From Corynebacterium dentalis (GTDB lineage Bacteria; Actinomycetota; Actinomycetes; Mycobacteriales; Mycobacteriaceae), in the NCBI RefSeq assembly GCF_900232865.1, contig NZ_OCTS01000002.1:1-64000 (forward strand): 64,000 nt of DNA, in the 5' to 3' direction. Below the pieces are notes generated by a model. That model worked only from the letters and a program-made list of their open reading frames with translations, was not told where the DNA came from and made no database searches. Shown here one piece after another: positions 1 to 9,855 of the stretch (position 1 is the first letter of the stretch; every line of letters starts with the position of its first letter). The position numbers and the translations under genes are program-made.

Positions 1-76
1 GCTTGGTGGTGGCTGGTTCGGTGGCGCCGGCGGCGCGTTCGGTGGCGGCGCTGGCGGCGCGTGACTCGGTGCTCAT
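1..76 (-). CDS. Possible 5' end of an alanine-rich protein, cut by the window edge
   Basis: On the minus strand an ATG at position 76 opens a frame that stays open to the left edge, giving about 25 residues starting MSTESRAASA and rich in Ala and Thr. An AGGTAA stretch lies roughly 10 bases upstream, a weak ribosome site. The composition suits a disordered N-terminus of a larger protein, but the piece is too short to name. The opposite strand is also open here, so the coding strand is not certain. Confidence 0.3.
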   Translation of the reverse strand, partial: MSTESRAASAATERAAGATEPATTK

Positions 77-165
77 AAATGCTTATGTTACCTGCGCACT
101 TAGGGTTTTCTTCAATTTCCGCAAAGGTGCGAAACCCTCGCTTCTACCCCGCCTCCTCCCGGCCG

Positions 166-267
166 CTGCTCTGCCCTGCCTTCTATTCCGCTCCCGAGCT
201 TGTCCTGCTCCCGCCACTGCTCTGCCCTACCTTCTATTCCGCTCCCGAGCTTGTCCTGCTCCCGCCA
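166..267. repeat. 51-bp tandem duplication
   Basis: Two adjacent 51-base units (166-216 and 217-267) differ at one base (G at 178, A at 229). A partial third unit starts at 268. The unit is pyrimidine-rich on the plus strand. The near identity points to a recent duplication. No coding role can be supported. Confidence 0.85.
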
Positions 268-300
268 CTGCTCCCGCAGCCGCCTAATTCTGGCGTAGCC

Positions 301-399
301 TCATACTTCTGTACCAAAACTGCTCACGGCGGATCACTCCTGCAACCTTCAACTGGGGAAATGTAGAACACATTTTGAGAATTGGTACGAAACTATGGA
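301..399. repeat. Dispersed ~99-bp element with inverted ends, copy A
   Basis: The left end reads TCATACTTCTGTACCAAAAC. The right end (379-399) contains GGTAC and is a degraded inverted copy of it. The centre holds AAATGT, shared with the other copies. Copies B (1538-1635) and C (56548-56646) have the same left end and length. Copy A lies upstream and copy B downstream of the AbiEi-like gene. It has no coding capacity of its own and could be a miniature mobile element or a protein-binding site. Confidence 0.75.
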
Positions 400-530
400 G
401 GCTCCTGACGTCGAACCGAATCAACACATAAATCGCACCCAACCCGACTTCGAACACACCAACTCACACCCCAACCAAAGATTCTCCAACTCGCAAGGCG
501 AATTCCAAGTCAACATGAGATCTTTAAGTC

Positions 531-1523
531 ATGGGAAAGGTTGGGGGACCACTCGTGCTACTAAGGGATACTAATACAGCAGGCAGACAACAGATCCACG
601 CTAAGTACGCTTCGGGGGAACTCGTCCGCGTACGTAGAGGCGTATATCTGCCCACGCAAAAGCACCGACAGTTGACCAGAAGGCAACGAGAAAAACTACA
701 CATCGTAGCCACCGCCCTGACACGGCCGAGGTGCATATTGACGGGAAAATCGGCAGCACTCATACACGGCCTGGCCACGCCTTCATACACTTCAAATGGC
801 ATCACCGTAGAAATAGGCAATGCGACCAGCACTGGCAGGACGGAAAGAGGGTGCAAGTATCGCAACGTGCCAAATGACCATGAAAGCCGGGCGCAAACCG
901 TCCAGACAGAATTCGGGGAAGTCAGAGCCAGCTCACTGATCGATACCTGCGCCGAGATGGCCCTATGGCATTCCACCCAGGCCGCAGTGACAGCGATCGA
1001 ATCTGCGTTCCAACGAAGGCCGTTGCACGTTGGTGAATGGGAGAAAATGGTTGAGCTCATCATTGAACGGGTAGCCGGCCGGAAAGGTGCGGCTCAAGCA
1101 CGACAGGCATTGAAGCTGGTCACGCCGTTTTCTGAGAGCCCACGGGAATCAGAGCTCAAAGTCGCTTTGTGGAGAGCCGGGTTTCCTGTGCCCTACCAAC
1201 AGGTCAATATCTATGCACGCACAGGCGAACTACTCGGCCGCGTAGACTTCATGTTTGAGTGCGGCCTGGTAGTGGAATACGACGGGCGCGTGAAGTATGA
1301 CAACAGCCTAGGTACTCCCCTGGACCACGTACTTCTGAACGAGCGAAACAGAGAGAAAGCCCTGCAAAACGCGGGATTCGTGGTTCTACGCGTGGATGCG
1401 GATAGTTTTTGGGATCAGACTTATCTAGCGCAGATCCATAACTTGCTCAAGCACATGCAGAACGCAGGTTTCTCAGCACCCAAAGCGCAATGGCGAGCTG
1501 CTGGGCGCTCATGGAAGGAGTGA
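531..1523 (+). CDS. AbiEi-like wing-helix / DUF559 endonuclease-fold fusion protein
   Basis: A 330-residue protein. The first ~90 residues look like the winged-helix antitoxin domain of AbiEi proteins (a recognition stretch around VRRGVYLP, then residues around ILTGKSAALIHG). The last ~120 residues look like DUF559, a Vsr/restriction-endonuclease fold: GRVDFMFE, VVEYDGRVKYD, then ER.RE..L and GFVVLRV, where Asp, Glu and Asp may form the metal site. No AbiEii toxin gene is adjacent, so this is a solitary fusion of the kind common in actinobacteria. Its role is unproven; defence or self-regulation are guesses. It sits between two copies of the ~99-bp inverted-end element. The ATG at 531 has no good ribosome site, so the start is uncertain. 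Confidence 0.75.
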   Translation: MGKVGGPLVLLRDTNTAGRQQIHAKYASGELVRVRRGVYLPTQKHRQLTRRQREKLHIVATALTRPRCILTGKSAALIHGLATPSYTSNGITVEIGNATSTGRTERGCKYRNVPNDHESRAQTVQTEFGEVRASSLIDTCAEMALWHSTQAAVTAIESAFQRRPLHVGEWEKMVELIIERVAGRKGAAQARQALKLVTPFSESPRESELKVALWRAGFPVPYQQVNIYARTGELLGRVDFMFECGLVVEYDGRVKYDNSLGTPLDHVLLNERNREKALQNAGFVVLRVDADSFWDQTYLAQIHNLLKHMQNAGFSAPKAQWRAAGRSWKE

Positions 1524-1537
1524 AAATCAACTGGGAT

Positions 1538-1635
1538 TCATACTTCTGTACCAAAACTCAATCGGACAGAGCCATTCCCCATGGTAAATGTCGCGCATGT
1601 GACTGGAACCTGCGAGTTTTGGTACGGAAGTATGA
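1538..1635. repeat. Dispersed ~99-bp element with inverted ends, copy B
   Basis: This is the best preserved copy. Its 21-base ends (1538-1558 and 1615-1635) are inverted repeats with one mismatch, around TACTTCTGTACCAAAAC. The centre contains AAATGTCGCGCATGTGAC, close to the centre of copy C. It lies just after the stop of the AbiEi-like gene and before the end of sdaA, so the hairpin could also stop transcription, although no T-run follows. Confidence 0.85.
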
Positions 1636-1768
1636 CGCTTCCTCACCCCCCACTCACTGGCGCTTCCCCAATTGACCGGCATCAGACCCACATGGAGGAG
1701 CGCGCCACATCGGCGCCACACCCGCGCCAACCCCTCACACCAACACCCCCCCACCAGCGCACAAAACC

Positions 1769-3223
1769 TCAGCACTCTGGCACGTTCACCGCGACGTTCG
1801 TCGCCAGTCCGCCACCCGCGGTCTCCTTGTACTTGTCGCTCATATCCGCGCCGGTCTGCTTCATCGTCTCGATCACCTCGTCCAGGCTCACGTGGTGTTC
1901 ACCATCGCCGCGCAGAGCCATCTTCGCCGCATTGATGGCTTTACCTGCGGAGATAGCGTTGCGCTCGATGCACGGGATCTGCACCAGCCCGCCGATCGGG
2001 TCGCATGTCAGGCCCAGCGAATGCTCCATCGCGATCTCTGCCGCGTTCGCCACCTGCCGTGGCGTTCCGCCCAGCACTTCTGCCAAACCGGCCGCCGCCA
2101 TGGATGCCGCGGATCCGACCTCGCCTTGGCATCCCACTTCCGCCCCGGAAATGGATGCGCGCTCTTTGTATAGCGAGCCCACAGCTCCCGCGGCCAGCAG
2201 GAATCGCCGCGCGGTATCTCGTTGCGATGCGCGCCCCGCCGGGGTGTAGTGCTGCGCATAGAACAGCACCGCCGGGATGATCCCCGCCGCCCCGTTTGTA
2301 GGCGCGGTAACCACTCGCCCACCCGCGGCATTCTCTTCGTTCACGGCCAGCGCAATCAGGTTCACCCAGTCCTCGGAGAATTCCGCGGTTCGCCCGGGGT
2401 CCTCGTCCATGAGCTGGTCATACCAGCGCTTGGCGCGTCGCCGCACTTGCAGCATGCCGGGCAGTAGCCCATCGCTCGCTACGCCGCGCTTGGCGCAATC
2501 GTCCATGGCTTGTGCAATGGCATCGAGTCCGGCGTCGATTCCTTCATCGTCCCGCAGGGTGCGTTCGCACCGGCGTTGAATTTCTCCGACGCCAACCTCT
2601 CCCGCCTCCGCGAGTGCCACCAATTTCGCACCGGATTCAGAGACGCCTTCGCCGGTGATTTCTTCGAGTTGGGGGATGTCGTTTTCGGTGCGGATGAAGC
2701 CTCCGCCGATGGAGTAGTACGTCTGTTTGTAGGACGGTTGGCCATCGCCGAGGTTGGCTACGAACGTCACGGCGTTGGTGTGGATGGTTCGGCGGACGGC
2801 GGGGCGCAGGATGATGTCTTGGAAACCGCAGGTCACGGGGATGGACTCATCGCCTGCGAGCCGAAGTGCGCGACCGTCGCGGATCTCTTTGACCCGCACG
2901 GTGGAATAGTCCGGATCGATTTCGGAGGGGTCAGCGCCGTCGAGGCCTAGCAGGCAGGCTTCGAGGGTGCCGTGTCCAGTGCCGGTGGCGGCCAGGGATC
3001 CGTAGAGGATCACGCTGATGCTCAGCCCGTAATCTGTGTGCGGGGTGACTACGTCTGCGAGCTTGCTGTGGTTGGTTTCCACATCTAACTTGGCGCTCGT
3101 GCCACCGCGCACCACTGTGCGCAGCTCGCGGGCGAAGCTCAGCCCGGCGCGCATCGGTCCGACGGTGTGCGACGAGGATGGGCCCACACCGATCTGGAAC
3201 AGGTCAAAGACGCTGACTGTCAC
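1769..3223 (-). CDS. sdaA: L-serine ammonia-lyase (iron-sulfur L-serine dehydratase)
   Basis: Converts L-serine to pyruvate and ammonia in the cytoplasm using a [4Fe-4S] cluster. At 484 residues it is the full-length, single-chain form with beta and alpha domains fused; it opens [19 protein letters not shown], the usual N-terminal signature. Cluster cysteines appear at about 365, 407 and 418, with the 42- and 11-residue spacings known for this family. The last residue is Cys 484, matching the C-terminal cysteine that reaches into the active site in type 2 enzymes. The start is GTG at 3223, with an AAGGTGG ribosome site. It is transcribed alone, ahead of the monooxygenase-like gene. Confidence 0.95.
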   Translation of the reverse strand: MTVSVFDLFQIGVGPSSSHTVGPMRAGLSFARELRTVVRGGTSAKLDVETNHSKLADVVTPHTDYGLSISVILYGSLAATGTGHGTLEACLLGLDGADPSEIDPDYSTVRVKEIRDGRALRLAGDESIPVTCGFQDIILRPAVRRTIHTNAVTFVANLGDGQPSYKQTYYSIGGGFIRTENDIPQLEEITGEGVSESGAKLVALAEAGEVGVGEIQRRCERTLRDDEGIDAGLDAIAQAMDDCAKRGVASDGLLPGMLQVRRRAKRWYDQLMDEDPGRTAEFSEDWVNLIALAVNEENAAGGRVVTAPTNGAAGIIPAVLFYAQHYTPAGRASQRDTARRFLLAAGAVGSLYKERASISGAEVGCQGEVGSAASMAAAGLAEVLGGTPRQVANAAEIAMEHSLGLTCDPIGGLVQIPCIERNAISAGKAINAAKMALRGDGEHHVSLDEVIETMKQTGADMSDKYKETAGGGLATNVAVNVPEC

Positions 3224-3279
3224 TTATTTGCCACCTTCTCCGCTGGATAGAACACGTACCGAGCCACCTGAGTGTGGGG

Positions 3280-3603
3280 TTAGTCGACCTGGAATTCGGC
3301 CATGCGGTCCCAGTGCGTCTTGCCTTCGATCAGCGTGTTGATGATCTCTGGGGTTTCCTTCAGCACAGTGGGGAACAGCTCGGCGGCCTTCTCAAAGTGC
3401 TCGGAGTTGACGTGCGCTTCCGCTGCGTCGTCTTCGAATCCTTCTACCAGGATGTATTCGGCTGGGTTGTCCTCGCTGCGGTACCAGTCGAAGAAGAGGT
3501 TGCCCTCTTCGGCGCGGGTGGCATCGGTGAATTCCGCCACCACGTCGCGGAAGTTGTCCACGTATTCCGGCAGTGGCTTGAAGCGGACGTTGATGAGAAT
3601 CAT
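3280..3603 (-). CDS. Putative quinol monooxygenase (ABM-domain dimeric alpha-beta barrel)
   Basis: A 107-residue protein of the antibiotic-biosynthesis-monooxygenase (YgiN-like) family. It begins MILINVRFKPLPEYVDNF, the first strand and helix of the ferredoxin-like fold, followed by FFDWYRSEDNPAEYILVEGF. I chose ATG 3603 rather than the longer frame to 3645 because a perfect AGGAGG lies seven bases upstream. Relatives degrade or oxidise quinones, haem or small aromatics; the substrate here is not predictable. It lies between sdaA and the copper gene pair. Confidence 0.85.
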   Translation of the reverse strand: MILINVRFKPLPEYVDNFRDVVAEFTDATRAEEGNLFFDWYRSEDNPAEYILVEGFEDDAAEAHVNSEHFEKAAELFPTVLKETPEIINTLIEGKTHWDRMAEFQVD

Positions 3604-3676
3604 AGGGTTGGCCTCCTGTGCATTGTGAGCATGAGTGTCGCCCATCGTACTCTGCGCACAGGAGGGCTTTGTCCAA

Positions 3677-4252
3677 CTAGTCCAGTGGTTCGATCTCGCT
3701 TTCCACGACCCACTTGTGGTTCTTCATGGTCATGCCATCGGCCTGGTAGTCCACCATGTAGACGGTCTCGTCCGTGGAGTAGGCGATGTCTCCCTTGGCG
3801 CCCTTCATGCCTGCCATATGGTCGGCGAGGATGGTCACGGGCGTGCCGTCTGCGAGGCGCTGGTCGCCTGCGTTTTCCAGCTCTTCTTGCACGACCCATC
3901 GGTGGTCTTCCACGCGGGCGCCGCCATCGGTGGGGTCATAGTTCACCGAGTAGGTGTAGGTGTTAAACGCTCCGACGATGGTGGCTTTCGCCCCGTCCAT
4001 GCCTTCCATGTGGTCGGCTGTGAGTCGCACGTCGGTGCCCACGGGGAACTTCGGGTCGGTGGCATCGGTGATGCCTTCCGGTGCCGGTCCGCCGTCCATT
4101 GGATGTTCCATTTCGTGGCTCGCGTTGTTTTCCATGGTGCTGTGATCATGGGTGGTTTGTTCCGCAGCTTCTTCAGCTTGGGAACATCCGGTTACCAACC
4201 CGCCGGTCAGCATGGCGCTCAGAGCGAGGCCGGTCAGCGTTCGCTTGTTCAT
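3677..4252 (-). CDS. YdhK/DUF1541-family lipoprotein, copper-associated
   Basis: A 191-residue exported lipoprotein. The signal peptide ends in a lipobox, LVTGC, at about residues 19-23, so Cys 23 should carry the lipid anchor. A His/Met-rich linker (HDHSTMENNASHEMEHPM) follows, then two DUF1541 repeats, each with a DHM.GM.GAKA/D core and a closing HRWVV/HKWVV. The His/Met linker suggests metal binding outside the membrane. It lies 30 bases after copZ on the same strand and probably shares the promoter with the copper-responsive palindrome. A GAGGAG ribosome site precedes the ATG. The exact function of DUF1541 is not established. Confidence 0.85.
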   Translation of the reverse strand: MNKRTLTGLALSAMLTGGLVTGCSQAEEAAEQTTHDHSTMENNASHEMEHPMDGGPAPEGITDATDPKFPVGTDVRLTADHMEGMDGAKATIVGAFNTYTYSVNYDPTDGGARVEDHRWVVQEELENAGDQRLADGTPVTILADHMAGMKGAKGDIAYSTDETVYMVDYQADGMTMKNHKWVVESEIEPLD

Positions 4253-4282
4253 TGTTCTCCTCGTTGCTCGTGGTTGTGCGGT

Positions 4283-4492
4283 CTAGCTGCGGGTGGCGCT
4301 GTATCCTGCTTCGTCAACAGCGTCGATGACGGCCTGATCGTCCACGGGCTGTTCGCTGGTGACCACGAGACGTCCGGTGTCTGCGCTGACCTCGATTCCG
4401 GTGACCCCATCGATGCCAGAGACTTCCTCGCGGACGGCGTTTTCGCAGTGTCCGCAGGACATTCCGGTGACGGTGTATTCAGTGGTAGCCAT
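4283..4492 (-). CDS. copZ: Copper chaperone, heavy-metal-associated domain (CopZ-like)
   Basis: A 69-residue single HMA domain with the metal-binding loop GMSCGHC at about residues 10-16. The beta-alpha-beta pattern and the C-terminal DEAGYSATRS match cytosolic copper chaperones that hand Cu(I) to a CopA-type ATPase. No copA or csoR lies in the window. A GAGGAGG ribosome site sits nine bases before the ATG. A TATACCC/GGGTATA palindrome 41-59 bases upstream looks like a CsoR-type operator, so copper-induced expression with the downstream lipoprotein is likely. Confidence 0.92.
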   Translation of the reverse strand: MATTEYTVTGMSCGHCENAVREEVSGIDGVTGIEVSADTGRLVVTSEQPVDDQAVIDAVDEAGYSATRS

Positions 4493-4532
4493 GGTGAATC
4501 CTCCTCGTTGATGATTGCTTCACCAACAAGCC

Positions 4533-4551
4533 TATACCCCCATAGGGTATA
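4533..4551. promoter_or_regulatory. CsoR-type operator candidate upstream of copZ
   Basis: A palindrome with arms TATACCC and GGGTATA separated by five bases. CsoR/RcnR-family repressors bind similar C-run/G-run palindromes of the TACCC-n-GGGTA type. It sits where the copZ promoter would be and overlaps no gene; the ABC-F stop codon is at 4570. The repressor gene itself is not in the window. Confidence 0.6.
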
Positions 4552-4569
4552 CGGCAAGGCTCTCAACAA

Positions 4570-6453
4570 CTACCCTTCGCGCTGCTCCGCTATCTCCAAC
4601 CACCGCATTTCCAGCTCCTCGTGCTGCTCCTGCGCTTCCCTGACCTTGGCATCCAGCTCCGTTAGCTCATCCGCCGCCGAGGCATCGCTAGCCATACGCT
4701 CGGCCACCTCTGCCATCTTTGCCTGCAGCTTCTCCAGTTCCTTGGACACCTTGCCCATCTTCCGTTCCACGGCATTCATCTCTTTTTGCAGCTCGCGGTC
4801 CTCTTGCGCGCTCAGCGTGGTTCTCGGTGCGCTGTTGTGGTTTTCCGACGCCACCTCAGCGACCGTCGCACCTCGATCCGTAGCCTGCGCCGCTTCCCCG
4901 CCCAGTGCCTTGTTATCGGGCGCCGTGGAACCCTGCTTCTTCCGGCGTTCCAGGTACTGCTCAATTCCACCCGGCAAGTTCGTCAGATTTTTATCCCCAA
5001 ACAGCGCCCACGTGGAGTCACACACGCGCTCGATCAGATAGCGGTCGTGGGAGATCACCACCATGGTGCCCGGCCACGAGTCCAACAAGGACTCCAGCTC
5101 CTGGAGGGTGTCAATATCCAAATCATTCGTGGGCTCATCCAACAGCAGCACGTTCGGCTCAGCCATCAGCACGCGCGTCAGCTGCAGGCGGCGGCGCTCG
5201 CCACCAGACAGATCACCCACGGGCGTGCGCTGCCGCTTGGCGCTGAATCCCAGGCGCTCAGCCAGCTGCGAGGCGGACATTTCTTTGTCGCCAATAGTGA
5301 CGTAACTGGCCACATCCTGGACTGCGTCGAGTAGGCGTCGGGAAGGATCAAGATCATCCAACTCCTGCCGCAACCAACCCAAACGCACCGTCTTGCCCTC
5401 CACGCGACGGCCGGAAACCAACGGATATTCACCCGCGATGGTGCGCAACAACGTGGTCTTGCCAGAGCCATTCACGCCCACCAAACCAATGCGCTCACCG
5501 GGACCAAGACGCCAGGTCAGATCGTCCACCAAGGTGCGCCCGTCCGGGGTGGCCACCTCAGCATCCACCAAGTCGATGACCTTCTTGCCCTGGCGGCGAA
5601 TAGAAAACTTCTGCAGCTCCACCGAATCACGCGGCTGTGGCACATCTGAAATCAGCGCCTCAGCAGCCTCAATGCGATAGCGCGGCTTGGACGTGCGCGC
5701 AGGAGCTCCGCGGCGCAACCACGCCAGTTCCTTGCGCGCCAAATTCTGCCGACGCTGCTCCGCCGCATCCGCCTGGCGCGCACGCTCCGCGCGGGCAAAC
5801 GTCCAATCGTTGTAGCCACCCTCGTACACGTCCACCACGCCGTCGTGAACTTCCCACGTGGTGGTGGCAATCGTGTCCAAGAACCAACGATCGTGGGTGA
5901 CCACCACCAGCGAGGTATTGCGTTGCAGTAGGTGCTCCGCCAGCCACTGCACGCCCTCCACGTCCAGGTGGTTCGTCGGCTCATCCAGAATCAACAGGTC
6001 CAGGTCCTGCACCAAGGCACCTGCCAGGCCGGTGCGGCGGCGCTCACCACCCGAAAGCTCGCGGACCTTCGTGTCCAGCCCCAACTCCGCGACGCCCAGC
6101 CCATGCAGCACCGCACGAATCCGCGGGTTGGACGCCCACTCGTAGGTCTCCACGCCCAACGGCTTGAGCACAGCATCCCCCACGGTGGTCTCGGCGAGAG
6201 TGTCATCGGTGAGCACTTCGCGAAGCACGTCCTGGTTCACCATCGCCATGCGCAGGTCATTGTTGCGCGACACACGACCGGAATCCGGCGTGTCCGCACC
6301 GTACAAAATGCGCAACAACGTGGACTTTCCTCCACCGTTGAGGCCCACCACCCCCACACGATCGCTGGAGTTAATACCCAAGCTCACGCCGTCGAGGAGA
6401 GTCTTGAGGCCATAGGACTTGGACACGTTCTCCAAGTTGATGAGGTTGGTCAC
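4570..6453 (-). CDS. ABC-F family ATPase (Uup-like, ribosome-associated)
   Basis: A 627-residue soluble protein with two ABC ATPase domains and no membrane segment. Domain 1 has Walker A GLNGGGKST (about residue 40), signature LSGGERRR and Walker B LILDEPTNHLD. Domain 2 has GVNGSGKT, LSGGERRR and LLLDEPTNDLD. The C-terminal ~80 residues form a charged coiled coil, as in Uup-type proteins that bind branched DNA or ribosomes. ABC-F proteins act on the ribosomal E site; some give antibiotic resistance, but the arrangement here favours a housekeeping Uup type. The start is GTG 6453 with a GAAAGG ribosome site. It lies 30 bases after ispE and may be co-transcribed. Confidence 0.93.
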   Translation of the reverse strand: MTNLINLENVSKSYGLKTLLDGVSLGINSSDRVGVVGLNGGGKSTLLRILYGADTPDSGRVSRNNDLRMAMVNQDVLREVLTDDTLAETTVGDAVLKPLGVETYEWASNPRIRAVLHGLGVAELGLDTKVRELSGGERRRTGLAGALVQDLDLLILDEPTNHLDVEGVQWLAEHLLQRNTSLVVVTHDRWFLDTIATTTWEVHDGVVDVYEGGYNDWTFARAERARQADAAEQRRQNLARKELAWLRRGAPARTSKPRYRIEAAEALISDVPQPRDSVELQKFSIRRQGKKVIDLVDAEVATPDGRTLVDDLTWRLGPGERIGLVGVNGSGKTTLLRTIAGEYPLVSGRRVEGKTVRLGWLRQELDDLDPSRRLLDAVQDVASYVTIGDKEMSASQLAERLGFSAKRQRTPVGDLSGGERRRLQLTRVLMAEPNVLLLDEPTNDLDIDTLQELESLLDSWPGTMVVISHDRYLIERVCDSTWALFGDKNLTNLPGGIEQYLERRKKQGSTAPDNKALGGEAAQATDRGATVAEVASENHNSAPRTTLSAQEDRELQKEMNAVERKMGKVSKELEKLQAKMAEVAERMASDASAADELTELDAKVREAQEQHEELEMRWLEIAEQREG

Positions 6454-6483
6454 GCAGTGAACCTTTCAGGGTTGTGTGGTTAT

Positions 6484-7479
6484 TTATTCGGTCAAGCCAG
6501 ATTCGCGGATGACCGCAACGTCCGCCAGCCGCGCATGTCCCGCCGGAGTGGTGGTGGTCATCGTCGCACTGGCCTTGCCAGACACGGACACGGCGGTGGC
6601 CACCTCGAGTGCATGCTCCGCATCGCGGCAAAGCATCGCGATGGTGGGGCCCGAACCAGACACGATACTCGCCAACGCGTCTGCTTCCTTGGCCGCGGCC
6701 AAGGTTTCTCGCAGCGAGGGAAGCAGGCTGATGGCTGGCGCTTGCAGGTCGTTGACCAGCAACGGAGCTAGTTGTTCAGGATCGCCACTGTGCAGCACGC
6801 GGATCAGCTCATCAGTAGAGCCTGCGTGGGAGTGCGAGCGCCCACTCTCCCGCTGCTTGTCTAGCTGCGCAAACACCTTCGGAGTGGACAGCCCGCGCTT
6901 GTCCGTGGCGATCGCCCAATGGTACGGGCCGCGAGCCATCACGCTGACCAGCTCATCGCCGCGTCCGGTGCCCAGAGCAGTCCCGCCCAGAAGGCAAAAC
7001 GGCACATCGGCACCCAGGCTGGCTGCAATCCGATATTCCTCGTCCCGGCTCAGCACCACGTGGTCCCGGGTCTCGTGATGCCGCGAGCAGTAGAACTCCA
7101 CGGCCGCTACCAGCGCCGCAGCCGCATCCGCCGAGCCTCCGGCCATGCCCCCCGCCACCGGCACACCCTTATCTATGTGGATGGCCACGGGCGGGACCTG
7201 AAAGTCCGCGCCCATCTGCTGCGCCACGCGCTGCTGCACCGCGGCCACTGCGCGCACCGCGAGGTTCGTTTCGTCCGTGGGCACCAGATGTGCGTCATGT
7301 CCTTCCACGGTCACGGTCGCTCCTTTTTCCGACGCCACCTCCGTCAGATGCACCGTCTCCTGCAAAGCCACAGACTGAAAGACTGTCTCCAGATCGTGAT
7401 AGCCATCATCCCGCACATCGGAGACTCCCAGATGCAGGTTGATCTTGCCGTGCGCGATCGCCGAGATAGTGATTGCCAT
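6484..7479 (-). CDS. ispE: 4-diphosphocytidyl-2-C-methyl-D-erythritol kinase
   Basis: A GHMP-family kinase of 331 residues that phosphorylates CDP-methylerythritol in the non-mevalonate isoprenoid pathway. Visible motifs are GKINLHLGV near the N-terminus, the ATP loop PVAGGMAGGSADAAAAL at about residues 107-123, and the C-terminal SGSGPTIAML. The gene begins four bases before the ksgA stop region ends, with AGGAAGG as ribosome site, so ksgA and ispE are translationally linked as in mycobacteria. Its product feeds lipid carriers used by the envelope genes nearby. Confidence 0.95.
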   Translation of the reverse strand: MAITISAIAHGKINLHLGVSDVRDDGYHDLETVFQSVALQETVHLTEVASEKGATVTVEGHDAHLVPTDETNLAVRAVAAVQQRVAQQMGADFQVPPVAIHIDKGVPVAGGMAGGSADAAAALVAAVEFYCSRHHETRDHVVLSRDEEYRIAASLGADVPFCLLGGTALGTGRGDELVSVMARGPYHWAIATDKRGLSTPKVFAQLDKQRESGRSHSHAGSTDELIRVLHSGDPEQLAPLLVNDLQAPAISLLPSLRETLAAAKEADALASIVSGSGPTIAMLCRDAEHALEVATAVSVSGKASATMTTTTPAGHARLADVAVIRESGLTE

Positions 7480-7482
7480 CAG

Positions 7483-8442
7483 TTAGCCTTCCTGTCCTGC
7501 GCGTTCTGGGGCGTGGATTCCCTGGTGCATCGCCACCTTAGCCAAGGCAACAAACTGGGTAGTGGAGAGCTTCTCGCCGCGCTCCTTCGGGTCAATCTCG
7601 GCCTGCACCAAAGCCGCTTCCGCAGCCACACCAGAGCCGAACCAGCCAGAAAGTGCTGCGCGGAGAGTCTTGCGGCGCTGGAGGAAGGCGGCGTCGGCAA
7701 GAGAAAAAACGGTGCGCCGAAGATCCTCCTCGCCGGTGCCTGCGGGCAGGTCCTCCAACGACCACGGGCGGGTCTCCGCGGTCCACCGAACGATCTTGAC
7801 TAGGCCAGAATCGATCTTCGGAGCCGGCCAGAACACATTCTTGCCAATGGTCGCCGCGCGGGTGACGCGGCCGTAGAATCCGGCCTTGACACTCGGCACG
7901 CCGTAGACCTTGGATCCGGAACCGGCTGCGAGTCGATCCGCGACCTCCAGCTGCACCATCACCAGCACTCGATCAATCGTCGGGAACTCGTGCATGACGT
8001 GCAGCAAGACTGGCACGGAGACGTTGTACGGCAGGTTCGCCACCAGTGCAGTGGGTAGTGGGCGATCCGCGGATTCGAAATCCTGCCGAGTGATGCGCAG
8101 CGCATCCTTGAGGATCACGTGGAAGCGATCCGCGAAGGGCTGCGCGAAATGCTCGATGGTTGCCGGAAGGCGCTGGGCGAGGCGCGGGTCAATCTCTACT
8201 GCGGTGACAGAGCCCACCGTGTCCACCAAGGCGAGGGTCAAAGATCCGAGGCCGGGACCGACTTCCACCACGGAATCTTCCGCGCCCACTTCTGCGGCAC
8301 TGACGATCTTGCGCACCGTGTTGGGATCGTGCACAAAGTTTTGCCCCAGCTTCTTCGTGGGGGAAATGTCCAGCTCCTCGGCTAGTTCCCGCACCTGGAT
8401 GGGGCCCAAAAGTTGCGCACGGGCGGCGTCCGGGTCAGTCAT
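7483..8442 (-). CDS. rsmA: 16S rRNA (adenine1518-N6/adenine1519-N6)-dimethyltransferase
   Basis: A 319-residue SAM-dependent methyltransferase (KsgA) that dimethylates two adjacent adenines near the 3' end of 16S rRNA during small-subunit assembly. Motifs: [10 protein letters not shown] at the N-terminus, the SAM loop [12 protein letters not shown], and the catalytic [11 protein letters not shown] (the NLPY motif). The C-terminal domain spans about 75 residues. The ATG at 8442 has a GGAG ribosome site. It lies downstream of the rpf gene and directly upstream of ispE, the same order as rpfB-ksgA-ispE in M. tuberculosis. Confidence 0.95.
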   Translation of the reverse strand: MTDPDAARAQLLGPIQVRELAEELDISPTKKLGQNFVHDPNTVRKIVSAAEVGAEDSVVEVGPGLGSLTLALVDTVGSVTAVEIDPRLAQRLPATIEHFAQPFADRFHVILKDALRITRQDFESADRPLPTALVANLPYNVSVPVLLHVMHEFPTIDRVLVMVQLEVADRLAAGSGSKVYGVPSVKAGFYGRVTRAATIGKNVFWPAPKIDSGLVKIVRWTAETRPWSLEDLPAGTGEEDLRRTVFSLADAAFLQRRKTLRAALSGWFGSGVAAEAALVQAEIDPKERGEKLSTTQFVALAKVAMHQGIHAPERAGQEG

Positions 8443-8473
8443 GTGTCTCCTTTGCGACTTCTCACATGAGAAT

Positions 8474-8494
8474 AGCCCAGCAAAGCGCTGGGCT
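8474..8494 (-). terminator. Hairpin between rpf and ksgA
   Basis: An 8-bp perfect stem, AGCCCAGC/GCTGGGCT, with a five-base loop. It lies between the rpf stop and the ksgA start. A clear T-run is missing on the minus strand, so it may only weaken read-through, leaving partial co-expression of rpf and ksgA. Confidence 0.4.
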
Positions 8495-8566
8495 AAATTT
8501 CTCGATGCACGTGACTGACGGCCCCATGGGCCTGCACCTCAAGACTTGTGGGTGGTGGCGTGAAAG

Positions 8567-9790
<1,224 letters not shown>

Positions 9791-9855
9791 TCAGAAATTT
9801 CCCGCCTCGCAGAGGCAGGACTCGGGATCCTTCAAACAATCTTTTGTCACAATAC

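Larger units (their letters stand above)
77..530. other. Gene-free stretch with repeats
   Basis: No convincing gene lies between the left-edge frame and the AbiEi-like gene. The stretch holds a 51-bp tandem duplication (166-267), one copy of the dispersed ~99-bp element (301-399) and about 130 bp of AC-rich sequence leading to the next gene. The plus-strand frames over the tandem repeat owe their length to the repeat unit being a multiple of three. Confidence 0.6.

Noticed and set aside
3..287. Plus-strand frames over the left edge
   Set aside because: Their length comes from the 51-bp tandem repeat, and the translation is low-complexity with no family.
3635..5041. Plus-strand open frame of 468 codons
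   Set aside because: It runs antisense through the DUF1541, copZ and ABC-F genes, which have clear domains and ribosome sites. Long antisense frames are expected in GC-rich DNA.
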